From: Ornithinimicrobium avium
GTDB lineage: Bacteria; Actinomycetota; Actinomycetes; Actinomycetales; Dermatophilaceae
DNA: 64,000 nucleotides
Assembly (NCBI RefSeq): GCF_003351765.1
Contig: NZ_CP031229.1
Location: 2,294,001-2,358,000, forward strand
Direction: 5' to 3'
Part shown: piece by piece, positions 1-7,323 of the stretch
Layout of the letters: each line of letters begins with the position of its first letter
How positions within the stretch are numbered: the first letter of the stretch is position 1
Made by a program: the position numbers and the translations under genes
The notes under the pieces: generated by a model
Told to the model about the DNA's origin: nothing
Seen by the model: the letters and a program-made list of their open reading frames with translations, nothing else
The model's database searches: none

Positions 1-1129
1 CCGCCGCGTAGGGGCCCAGGATGGCGTCGATGGAGGGGTCGGCGTCCATCCCCTCGGCGGTGCCGGAGTGCAGCACGCCGGTGATCCGCCCGTCGATGCG
101 GCCGACCGTGCGACCCTCCGCGCGCAGCAGCTCGGTGCAGAAGCGCCAGTGCTCGGGCCGCAGGTCGCAGCGCTCCAGGTAGTCCTCCGACAGCCCGGTC
201 AGCGACGCGAGCCGGGCGCGCACGTCGGCCCGCTCCGCGTCGGTGAGCCGGTGGCCGCGGCCCAGCGCCCACCGGTAGGTCCCGGCGGCGAGCTCCTCGG
301 CCTCGGCGAGCACGTCCGCGAGCTCCCGGCCCTCGTGCAGCCCGTGGTAGTGCGCGATCGCCGCGTAGGTCGGCAGGTAGGACTGGCAGGCCGCGTCGTG
401 CCGCAGGAAGCGGAAGTCCTGGGCCCCGAAGTCCAGGACGCTGGAGATGAGGACCAGCCCGTTGAGCTGCATGCCGAAGCGGGAGAAGAGGTGCTCGGCG
501 ACCGAGACCGCGCGCGTGGTCCCGTAGGACTCGCCGCACAGGAACTTCGGGCTCATCCAGCGGTCCTCGCGGGTGCACCACAGCCGGATCAGCTCGCTGA
601 CCTGCTCCACGTCCTTCTTCCAGCCGTGGTAGTCCTTGGCCTTGCCACCCCTGACCGCCCGCGACTGCCCGGTGGACATCGGGTCGATGAAGACCAGGTC
701 GGTGGCGCGCAGCGGCGTCTGCGGGTTGTCCAGCAACCGGTAGGGCGGCGGCGTGGGCTCCTCGACCTCGCCGGCGTCCACGATCCGCGGCCCGAGGACG
801 CCCAGGTGCAGCCAGACCGAGCTCGACCCCGGGCCGCCGTTGAAGACGAAGGTCACCGGCCGGTCCGAGCGGTCGGACCCCTCCGGCAGGTCGAGGGTGT
901 AGGACGTGACCGCCAGCTCGGCGCGCGGCGTCCACCCCTCGAAGACGTCGTCCTTGAACTCCTCCTCGCGCAGCACGATCCGCCCGGTGCGGGCCGTGTA
1001 GGACAGCTCCCCGTCCGGCGTCGAGAGGGTGTGGTGGGTCTGCACCATCAGGTCGCGCGGCTCCGGGTGCGCCGCGTCGTCCGCCGTGGCCTCGGGGGTC
1101 GGGGCCTGCTGGCTCGTCGGGTCGGTCAT
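1..1129 (-). CDS. S10 family serine carboxypeptidase-like peptidase (3' end outside window)
   Basis: The reading frame starts at an ATG whose first base is 1129 and runs leftward off the window, so the C-terminus is missing after about 376 residues. The product resembles bacterial peptidase S10 proteins (serine carboxypeptidases of the alpha/beta-hydrolase fold). Visible hallmarks are an oxyanion-hole region FNGGPGSSS near residue 90, the segment DPMSTGQSRA and a nucleophile elbow CGESYGTTRA; Ser in GESYG is the expected catalytic serine. The Asp and His of the triad would lie beyond the window edge. No signal peptide is seen, so a cytoplasmic role in peptide turnover is likely. It is divergent from the next gene, and a TACAGT box 7 nt before the ATG suggests a leaderless transcript. 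Family assignment is firm; substrate is unknown. Confidence 0.88.
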   Translation of the reverse strand, partial: MTDPTSQQAPTPEATADDAAHPEPRDLMVQTHHTLSTPDGELSYTARTGRIVLREEEFKDDVFEGWTPRAELAVTSYTLDLPEGSDRSDRPVTFVFNGGPGSSSVWLHLGVLGPRIVDAGEVEEPTPPPYRLLDNPQTPLRATDLVFIDPMSTGQSRAVRGGKAKDYHGWKKDVEQVSELIRLWCTREDRWMSPKFLCGESYGTTRAVSVAEHLFSRFGMQLNGLVLISSVLDFGAQDFRFLRHDAACQSYLPTYAAIAHYHGLHEGRELADVLAEAEELAAGTYRWALGRGHRLTDAERADVRARLASLTGLSEDYLERCDLRPEHWRFCTELLRAEGRTVGRIDGRITGVLHSGTAEGMDADPSIDAILGPYAA

Positions 1130-1136
1130 GGGCACG

Positions 1137-1142
1137 ACTGTA
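1137..1142 (-). promoter_or_regulatory. Putative -10 box of the S10 peptidase gene (leaderless)
   Basis: TACAGT on the minus strand is followed by 7 nt and then the ATG at 1129, with no Shine-Dalgarno sequence. Transcription would start at or next to the start codon. No convincing -35 box is visible. Confidence 0.5.
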
Positions 1143-1171
1143 TGCGGCGTGCCGGAGGCGCGCGCACGGCC

Positions 1172-1177
1172 TACGGT
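1172..1177 (+). promoter_or_regulatory. Putative -10 box of the LMF-like gene (leaderless)
   Basis: TACGGT is followed by 6 nt and then the ATG at 1184. There is no ribosome binding site. It is paired with the divergent box at 1137-1142, so both genes share a 54-bp intergenic region. Confidence 0.5.
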
Positions 1178-1183
1178 CGGGGT

Positions 1184-2644
1184 ATGGAGTGGTTCGTCGC
1201 CGACCACGCGTGGCTGGGGCGGGCGGTCTTCCTGCACGGCCTGGCCGCCCTCTACGTCGTGGCGTTCGTCGTGGCGGCGCGCCAGGGGCCGGCGCTGATC
1301 GGCTCGCGCGGGCTGACGCCGGTGCCGACCTTCCTGCGCCGGTCCGGCACGCGGCGGGACGGCCTGCGCAGGGCGCCGAGCCTCTTCCACCTGCACTGGT
1401 CGGACCAGTTCTTCCTGACCGTCTGCTGGTCCGGGGCGGCGCTGGCCGGGCTCAGCCTCGTCGGGGTGACGGCGCGGCTGCCGCTGGGGGTGTCCATGGC
1501 CGTGTGGCTGGTGCTCTGGGCGCTCTACCTCTCGGTCGTCAACGTCGGGCAGGTCTGGTACGCCTTCGGCTGGGAGACCCTGCTGTGCGAGGTCGGCTTC
1601 CTCGCGGTCTTCCTGGGCGACGCCTCGACCCCGCCGCCGCGGCTCGGCATGCTGCTGCTCGTCTGGGTGCTCTTCCGGCTGGAGTTCGGCGCCGGGCTGA
1701 TCAAGATGCGCGGCGACGCGTGCTGGCGGGACCTGACCTGCCTCTTCTACCACCACGAGACGCAGCCGATGCCGGGACCGCTGTCCTGGTTCTTCCACCA
1801 CCTGCCCCGGCCGCTGCACCGCGTCGAGGTGGCGGCCAACCACGTCACCCAGCTGGTCGTCCCGTTCGGGCTGTTCCTCCCCCAGCCCTGGGCCGGCGTC
1901 GCCGCCGCCGTGATGCTCCTCACCCAGCTGTGGCTGGTCGCCAGCGGCAACTTCGCCTGGCTCAACTGGCTCGCGGTCGTCCTCGCCGCGTCCGCGCTGC
2001 CCGACGCCTGGTGGTCGGCCCTCCTGCCCCGGCCCGTCGAGGAGTGGCTGGTGCCCTCGCGGGCCGGCGCGGCGCCATACCCCTGGGTGGTGGCGATGGT
2101 GCTGCTCACCGCGCTCGTCCTCGTCCTCAGCCGGCGGCCGGTGCTCAACCTGCTCTCCCCCGGACAGGCGATGAACGCCTCCTTCGACGCGCTGCGGCTG
2201 GTCAACACCTACGGCGCGTTCGGGTCGGTCACCACGGTGCGGCACGAGGTGGTGCTCGAGGGCCGGGACGAGCAGGGGGCGTGGCGCGAGTACGGCTTCG
2301 CGGGCAAGCCCGGCGACCCGGGCCGGTGGCCCCGGCAGCTCGCGCCCTACCACCTGCGGCTGGACTGGCTGATGTGGTTCGTCGCCCTGTCGCAGCGCTA
2401 CGCGTGGCCGTGGCTGCCGAGGCTGCTGCGCCGCCTGCTCGAGGCCGACGCGCCGACGCTGCGGCTGCTGGGTCGCGACCCGTTCGGCGGGGAGCGGCCG
2501 CAGGCGGTGCGGGCGGTGCTGTGGCGCTACCGGTTCACGACCTGGGCCGAGCTGCGGGCGACGCGGGCGTGCTGGCACCGGGAGCGGGTGGGGGATCTCG
2601 TGGCGCCGGTGACGCTGGCGACCGCGGAGAAGGACTGGTGGTGA
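1184..2644 (+). CDS. Lipase maturation factor family membrane protein
   Basis: A 486-residue polytopic membrane protein resembling the LMF1/LMF2 family. The diagnostic part is the central stretch with GAGLIKMRGDACW, then YHHETQPMPGPLSW, then HHLPRPLHRVEV, which matches the conserved LMF core. Several hydrophobic helices precede and follow it, and the C-terminus (about residues 330-486) is a soluble, Trp- and Arg-rich domain. In vertebrates LMF1 supports lipase folding in the ER; the bacterial role is not established, so only family membership is claimed. A longer in-frame upstream extension reaching position 68 exists, but it overlaps the divergent S10 gene and has shadow-frame composition. 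The ATG at 1184 is chosen because a TACGGT box sits 6 nt upstream. Confidence 0.85.
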   Translation: MEWFVADHAWLGRAVFLHGLAALYVVAFVVAARQGPALIGSRGLTPVPTFLRRSGTRRDGLRRAPSLFHLHWSDQFFLTVCWSGAALAGLSLVGVTARLPLGVSMAVWLVLWALYLSVVNVGQVWYAFGWETLLCEVGFLAVFLGDASTPPPRLGMLLLVWVLFRLEFGAGLIKMRGDACWRDLTCLFYHHETQPMPGPLSWFFHHLPRPLHRVEVAANHVTQLVVPFGLFLPQPWAGVAAAVMLLTQLWLVASGNFAWLNWLAVVLAASALPDAWWSALLPRPVEEWLVPSRAGAAPYPWVVAMVLLTALVLVLSRRPVLNLLSPGQAMNASFDALRLVNTYGAFGSVTTVRHEVVLEGRDEQGAWREYGFAGKPGDPGRWPRQLAPYHLRLDWLMWFVALSQRYAWPWLPRLLRRLLEADAPTLRLLGRDPFGGERPQAVRAVLWRYRFTTWAELRATRACWHRERVGDLVAPVTLATAEKDWW

Positions 2645-2678
2645 GGACGGCGCGTGGGGCGTGTGCTGGGATAAGAAG

Positions 2679-4763
2679 ATGACCAACCCGCTCCTTTCCC
2701 CGTCCACCCTCCCGTTCGCCCTCCCGGACTACGCCGCCATCACCGACGCGCACGTGCGCGAGGCGCTGGAGGTCGGGATGGAGGAGCACCTGGCCGAGCT
2801 GGGGGAGCTGGGTAAGGACGAGGAGCCGGCGACGGTCGAGAACGTCCTGCACGCGTGGGAGCGCAGCGGGAGCACGCTGGACCGGACGCTGTCGGCCTTC
2901 TGGGTCGCGCGCTCGGCCGACACCACCCCCGGGCGGGACGCGCTGATGGCGGAGTTCTCGCCGCGGCTGGCGGCACACCAGGACGCGATCCTGCTCGACC
3001 GCAGCCTCTACGAGCGGCTCGTCGCCCTGCGCGAGCGGGCCGACGCCGGGCAGGTCGCGCTGGACGAGCAGGACGCCTACCTGCTCACCCGGCTGCTGGC
3101 GGACTACGAGCGCGGCGGGATCGCGCTGCCGCCGGCCGAGCAGGCCCGGCTCAAGGAGCTCAACGCCGAGCTGGCGACCCTGTCCACCGCCTTCGACACC
3201 GCGCTGACCGCCGGGCGCAACGCGGCCGCCGTCCACGTCACCGACGAGGCCGAGCTCGCCGGGCTCTCACCGGACGAGCGTGCCGGGCTGCGCGAGGCCG
3301 CCCAGGCGCGCGGCCTGGAGGGCTGGCTGGTGCCGATCGTCAACACCTCCGGCCAGCCGGTGCTCGACAACCTCGAGCACCGTGGGCTGCGCGAGCGCAT
3401 CTACCGCGCCTCGGTCACCCGCGGGCTGGGCGGCGAGGGGACCGACCCCGCGCACGACACCCGCGACACCCTGGTCCGCATCGCCCGGCTGCGGGCCGAG
3501 CGCGCCAGCCTGCTGGGCTACCCGCACCACGCCGCCTACGCCCACGAGGTGACCTGCGCCGGGTCCACCGAGGCGGTCAACGACATCCTGGCCCGGCTCG
3601 CGCCCGGCGTGGTGGCCATCGCCGAGCGCGAGGCCGAGCAGCTGGCCCAGCGGCTCCATACCCTGGACCCAGGCGCGAGCCTGGAGCCGTGGGACTGGCA
3701 GTTCCTCGACACGAGGACGGACGGGACCACCACGTCCGGCCAGTTCGACACCGACCTGCTCAAGCCCTACCTGGAGTTCGAGCGGGTGCTGCACGACGGC
3801 GTCTTCGCGGCCGCGACCGCGCTCTACGGGATCACCTTCCAGGAGCGCCCCGGGCTCGTCGGCTACACCGACCAGGCGCGCGTCTTCGAGGTGCGCGAGG
3901 CGGACGGCTCGGTGCTCGGCGCCGTGGTGCTCGACCCCTACACGCGCCCGACCAAGAAGGGCGGCGCCTGGATGACCTCGATCGTCCACCAGAGCCACCT
4001 GCTCGGCGACCGGCCCCTCGTCACCAACACCTGCAACGTGCCGCCGCCGGCGCCGGGCTCGCCCAGCCTGATGACCTGGTCCAACGTCATCACGCTCTTC
4101 CACGAGTTCGGGCACGACCTGCACGGGCTGCTCTCCGACGTGCGCTACCCCTCGCGCTCGGGCACCTCGGTGCCGCGCGACTTCGTCGAGTTCCCCAGCC
4201 AGGTCAACGAGATCTGGGCCTGGGAGCCGGCGCTGATCGGGCAGTTCGTCCGGCACCACGAGACCGGCGAGCCGGCCCCGCAGGAGTGGGTGGAGGCCCT
4301 GGTCGACAGCCGGCCGGAGACCGGCTACCACACCCTCGAGCTGCTCAAGGCGATGCTGCTGGACCAGGCCTGGCACCAGACGCCGCTGGAGGAGCTGCCC
4401 CAGGACGGCGCGGGGGTGGAGGCCTTCGAGGCCGCCGCGCTCGAGGCGGCCGGGGTCTCCTTCCCCCTCGTCCCGCCGCGGTACCGGTCTGCCTACTTCC
4501 ACCACATCTTCGGCGGCGGCTACGCGGCCGGCTACTACTCCTACCTCTGGTCCGAGGTCATGGACGCCGACACCGTCGCGTGGTTCCGCGAGCAGGCGAC
4601 CGACGACCAGCCCGGGGGTATGACGCGTGCGGCCGGGGACCGCTTCCGCGCCGAGCTCCTGGGCCGGGGCGGGTCGGTCGACGCCAGCGAGACCTACCGC
4701 CGCTTCCGCGGGCGGGACCCGCAGGTGGGGCCGTTGCTGGCGCGGCTCGGCCTGGCCGGCTGA
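2679..4763 (+). CDS. M3 family oligopeptidase / peptidyl-dipeptidase (Dcp-like)
   Basis: A 694-residue zinc metallopeptidase of family M3 (thimet oligopeptidase, OpdA, Dcp), close to the usual 680-700 residues. The zinc site HEFGH is at about residues 475-479, followed by DLHGLLS, and a downstream segment VEFPSQVNEIW supplies the expected glutamate region. The long helical N-terminal half and a C-terminal region with FGGGYAAGYYSY are also typical of the family. It should trim short peptides in the cytoplasm; no signal peptide is visible. It follows the LMF-like gene by 34 nt and may be cotranscribed. The ATG at 2679 is preferred over an upstream in-frame start that would add six residues. A strong hairpin follows at 4783-4824. 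Confidence 0.93.
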   Translation: MTNPLLSPSTLPFALPDYAAITDAHVREALEVGMEEHLAELGELGKDEEPATVENVLHAWERSGSTLDRTLSAFWVARSADTTPGRDALMAEFSPRLAAHQDAILLDRSLYERLVALRERADAGQVALDEQDAYLLTRLLADYERGGIALPPAEQARLKELNAELATLSTAFDTALTAGRNAAAVHVTDEAELAGLSPDERAGLREAAQARGLEGWLVPIVNTSGQPVLDNLEHRGLRERIYRASVTRGLGGEGTDPAHDTRDTLVRIARLRAERASLLGYPHHAAYAHEVTCAGSTEAVNDILARLAPGVVAIAEREAEQLAQRLHTLDPGASLEPWDWQFLDTRTDGTTTSGQFDTDLLKPYLEFERVLHDGVFAAATALYGITFQERPGLVGYTDQARVFEVREADGSVLGAVVLDPYTRPTKKGGAWMTSIVHQSHLLGDRPLVTNTCNVPPPAPGSPSLMTWSNVITLFHEFGHDLHGLLSDVRYPSRSGTSVPRDFVEFPSQVNEIWAWEPALIGQFVRHHETGEPAPQEWVEALVDSRPETGYHTLELLKAMLLDQAWHQTPLEELPQDGAGVEAFEAAALEAAGVSFPLVPPRYRSAYFHHIFGGGYAAGYYSYLWSEVMDADTVAWFREQATDDQPGGMTRAAGDRFRAELLGRGGSVDASETYRRFRGRDPQVGPLLARLGLAG

Positions 4764-4782
4764 CAGTGGTGGGCCGCGCGGA

Positions 4783-4824
4783 CGTCAGGCACCGCCAGGG
4801 TCCAGACCCTCGCGATGCCTGACG
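4783..4824. terminator. Hairpin between convergent genes, probable bidirectional terminator
   Basis: CGTCAGGCA (4783-4791) pairs perfectly with TGCCTGACG (4816-4824), and an inner AGGG/CCCT stem closes a short loop. It lies between the M3 peptidase and the convergent small membrane protein gene. There is no T-tract, as is common in GC-rich actinobacteria. A second copy of the right arm follows at 4829-4837. Confidence 0.6.
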
Positions 4825-4838
4825 CAGATGCCTGACGC
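4812..4838. repeat. Tandem 13-bp duplication of the hairpin's right arm
   Basis: The sequence GATGCCTGACGC occurs twice with a 13-nt period. Either copy of TGCCTGACG can pair with the single left arm at 4783-4791, giving two alternative hairpins. Confidence 0.55.
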
Positions 4839-4843
4839 CTCCT

Positions 4844-5077
4844 CTACCAGCCGCCGTGGCCCTCGGGCGGGCCGTTGCCGTCGCGGACCGTGGACTCCTC
4901 CTCGGCCCGCTCGTGCTCGATCGCGAGGGCGCGGCCGCGGTAGACGTGCAGGAAGCCGAGGACGACGATGACCGCGGCCAGGAGGAACAGCAGGCCCGAG
5001 TCGAGGATCAGTCCCACGACGAGGGCGGCGACGGCGGCGACCCCGTAGGCAAGACCTGTGCGGACGGTGGTGGACAT
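4844..5077 (-). CDS. Small two-helix membrane protein, function unknown
   Basis: A 77-residue protein from the ATG at 5077; an upstream in-frame ATG at 5107 would add ten acidic residues and is less likely. Two hydrophobic segments occupy roughly residues 6-24 and 27-47, followed by a charged tail rich in Glu and Arg that ends in GHGGW. This looks like a small inner-membrane protein with a cytoplasmic tail. I do not recognise a named family. It is convergent with the M3 peptidase and lies downstream of the EF-G-like gene on the same strand, with 83 nt between them. Confidence 0.65.
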   Translation of the reverse strand: MSTTVRTGLAYGVAAVAALVVGLILDSGLLFLLAAVIVVLGFLHVYRGRALAIEHERAEEESTVRDGNGPPEGHGGW

Positions 5078-5160
5078 CGTGGCCTCCTCTGCCTCGGCTT
5101 CTTTCACAGTAGCCCTTCAGGCAGGCAGATACCTGGGCAGGACCGGGAACCTCGGCGCGC

Positions 5161-7239
5161 TCAGCCGGTGACCTCGCGGGCGCGCGAGGCGGGCAGGTAG
5201 TCGTAGCGGACGAACTCCCGGCTGAACGACCCGGACCCGTGCGAGACCGAGCGCAGGTCGATCGGGAAGCGGGAGAGCTCGTGCTGCGGGATCTCGGCGC
5301 GCACGAGAGTGTGCCCCTCCAGCGCCGCGGGCTCGGTCCCGTAGACCTGGGCCCTGCGGCCGCGCAGGTCCGCCATCAGCGCACCCACATAGTCGTCGCC
5401 GACGATCACCTCGACCATGTCGACCGGCTCGAGGAGGGAGACGGTGGACTCGTTGGCCGCCTCGCGCAACGCCATACCCGCGGCGTTCTGGAAGGCCATG
5501 TCCGAGGAGTCCACGGAGTGCGCCTTGCCGTCCACGAGCGTGACCCGCACGTCCACGCACGGATAGCCGGCCAGCACGCCCTCCTCGAGCTGGTGGCGCA
5601 GGCCCTTCTCGACCGAGGGGATGAACTGGCGCGGGACGGCGCCGCCAACGACCTTGTCCACGAACTCAAAGCCGGCGCCCCGCTCGAGGGGCTCGATCTC
5701 GAGCTGGACGACGGCGTACTGGCCGTGGCCGCCGGACTGCTTGACCAGGCGGCCCTGGACCTGGACGGGCCGCACGAAGGTCTCCCGCAGCGAGGTCCTG
5801 ACCGGCTCGGTCTCGACCTCGACGTTGTAGCGGTCGGCGAGCTGGTCCAGCACGTCGTCGACGTGGGCCGGTCCCATCGTCCAGATCACCACCTGGTGCG
5901 TCTCGGCGTTGTGCTCCAGACGCAGGGTGACGTCCTCGCTGGTCAGCCGCTGGAGGGCGGCCGCCAGCTTGTCCTCGTCCTTGCTCGCCGCGGCACGGAT
6001 GGCCAGCGGCAGCAACGGCTCGGGCAGGAGCCAGGCCTCCACGAGCGCCGGGCGCTGCGGGTCGGAGAGGGTGTCGGCGGTCTCGGCGCCGGTCAGCTTG
6101 GTGACGAGGACCAGCTCGCCGGCGATGGCCTCCTCGCGCGGCTGCGAGCCGCCGGGCACCGGTGTCATGATCTGGCCCGCCCGCTCGTCGTCCCGGTCGT
6201 GCCCGGGGTGCCCCTGGACCGAGCGGCCCATGACCCGTTCGAGGTGACCGCTGACGTGGAGCCGGTCACCGGTGCGCAGGGTGCCCGAGAAGATCCGCAC
6301 CAGGGACAGCCGTCCCACGTAGGGGTCGGTGGTGGTGCGCACGACCTCGGCGACCAGCGGGCCGTCCGGGTCGGCCGAGATCTCGATGAGCTCCGCGCCG
6401 TCCGGGGTGGTCACGGTGGGCAGCCACGCCTGGTCCGGCGAGGGGAAGGCGTCGACGATGAGCTCGAGCAGCCGGGCCACGCCGGCCCCGGTGGGCGGGT
6501 TGACCACGACGATGGGGAAGAAGCGGGCGGTGGCGGTCGCGGTGCGCAGGTTGCCGGTCAGCCCCTCGACGTCGAGCTCCTCGCCCGCCAGGTAGCGGTC
6601 GAGCAGCGTCTCGTCCTCGGAGGTCTCGATGATCTCCTCGACCAGCTCGGCGCGCCGGGCCTCCACGCCGGCGCGCTCCTCCTCGGTGAGCGGTCGGGTG
6701 CTGCCGTCGGCGTCGGTGATCGTGGACGCGAGCAGCTCGACGATCCCCGCGAGCTGCTGGTCCTGCACCACCGGCACCGACAGCGGCACCGCCGTGCCGA
6801 AGATCCGCTGGCACTCGGCGACGACGGTGTCGAAGTCGGCGCGGGCCAGCTCCAGCTGGGTCACCGCGACGAGGCGCGGCACGCCGACCGCCTCGCACTC
6901 GCGCCACAGCATCCGGGTCGCGTCGTCCACGCCGCTGCCCGCCGCCACGACGAAGACGACCGCGTCGGCGGCCCGCAGCCCGGCCCGCACGTCACCGACG
7001 AAGTCGGGCCGGCCGGGGCTGTCGACGACCGTGACGACCGTGCCGCTCTCCTCGTGCACGGCGCTGGCCACGCCGAGCGCGGTCGAGGGCTCCTCGGCGT
7101 CCTTGACGTGGCCGACGGCCCCGCTGGTCAGCTGTTCCAGCAGCGCGCTCTTGCCGGTCCCCTGGGGCCCGACGAGGACCACGGTGCGGATCTGGCTGGG
7201 GCTCGTGGGCGCGCTGAAGGCTGCGGCACTGCGGGTCAT
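5161..7239 (-). CDS. Elongation factor G-like protein (EF-G2 type)
   Basis: A 692-residue protein with the full EF-G domain order: GTPase domain, beta-barrel domain II, and domains III-V, including a domain IV segment with GGAVPRQFIPSVEKG. It matches the actinobacterial EF-G2 (FusA2-like) paralogues rather than the canonical factor. The P-loop GPQGTGKS (residues 24-31) is intact. The G3 motif reads DSPGR (73-77) instead of DxPGH, so the catalytic His is Arg. The usual NKxD motif reads TQLE (127-130). Weak or absent GTP hydrolysis is therefore plausible, and a role outside normal translocation is an inference. There is no neighbouring ribosomal gene. A TAGGTT box lies 6 nt before the ATG. Confidence 0.9.
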   Translation of the reverse strand: MTRSAAAFSAPTSPSQIRTVVLVGPQGTGKSALLEQLTSGAVGHVKDAEEPSTALGVASAVHEESGTVVTVVDSPGRPDFVGDVRAGLRAADAVVFVVAAGSGVDDATRMLWRECEAVGVPRLVAVTQLELARADFDTVVAECQRIFGTAVPLSVPVVQDQQLAGIVELLASTITDADGSTRPLTEEERAGVEARRAELVEEIIETSEDETLLDRYLAGEELDVEGLTGNLRTATATARFFPIVVVNPPTGAGVARLLELIVDAFPSPDQAWLPTVTTPDGAELIEISADPDGPLVAEVVRTTTDPYVGRLSLVRIFSGTLRTGDRLHVSGHLERVMGRSVQGHPGHDRDDERAGQIMTPVPGGSQPREEAIAGELVLVTKLTGAETADTLSDPQRPALVEAWLLPEPLLPLAIRAAASKDEDKLAAALQRLTSEDVTLRLEHNAETHQVVIWTMGPAHVDDVLDQLADRYNVEVETEPVRTSLRETFVRPVQVQGRLVKQSGGHGQYAVVQLEIEPLERGAGFEFVDKVVGGAVPRQFIPSVEKGLRHQLEEGVLAGYPCVDVRVTLVDGKAHSVDSSDMAFQNAAGMALREAANESTVSLLEPVDMVEVIVGDDYVGALMADLRGRRAQVYGTEPAALEGHTLVRAEIPQHELSRFPIDLRSVSHGSGSFSREFVRYDYLPASRAREVTG

Positions 7240-7245
7240 GGCCCC

Positions 7246-7251
7246 AACCTA
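7246..7251 (-). promoter_or_regulatory. Putative -10 box of the EF-G2 gene (leaderless)
   Basis: TAGGTT on the minus strand is followed by GGGGCC and then the ATG at 7239. No separate Shine-Dalgarno sequence is seen. Confidence 0.45.
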
Positions 7252-7309
7252 CGCCGGGGACCACGGCCCGTGCCGGAATCGTGATTGGGAGGGGAAACCT
7301 GCGCGGCCG

Positions 7310-7315
7310 TACGCT
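7310..7315 (+). promoter_or_regulatory. Putative -10 box of the RND transporter gene (leaderless)
   Basis: TACGCT is followed by 8 nt and then the ATG at 7324. TTGGGA at 7285-7290 could act as a -35, although the 19-nt spacing is long. Confidence 0.5.
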
Positions 7316-7323
7316 GATCGCCT

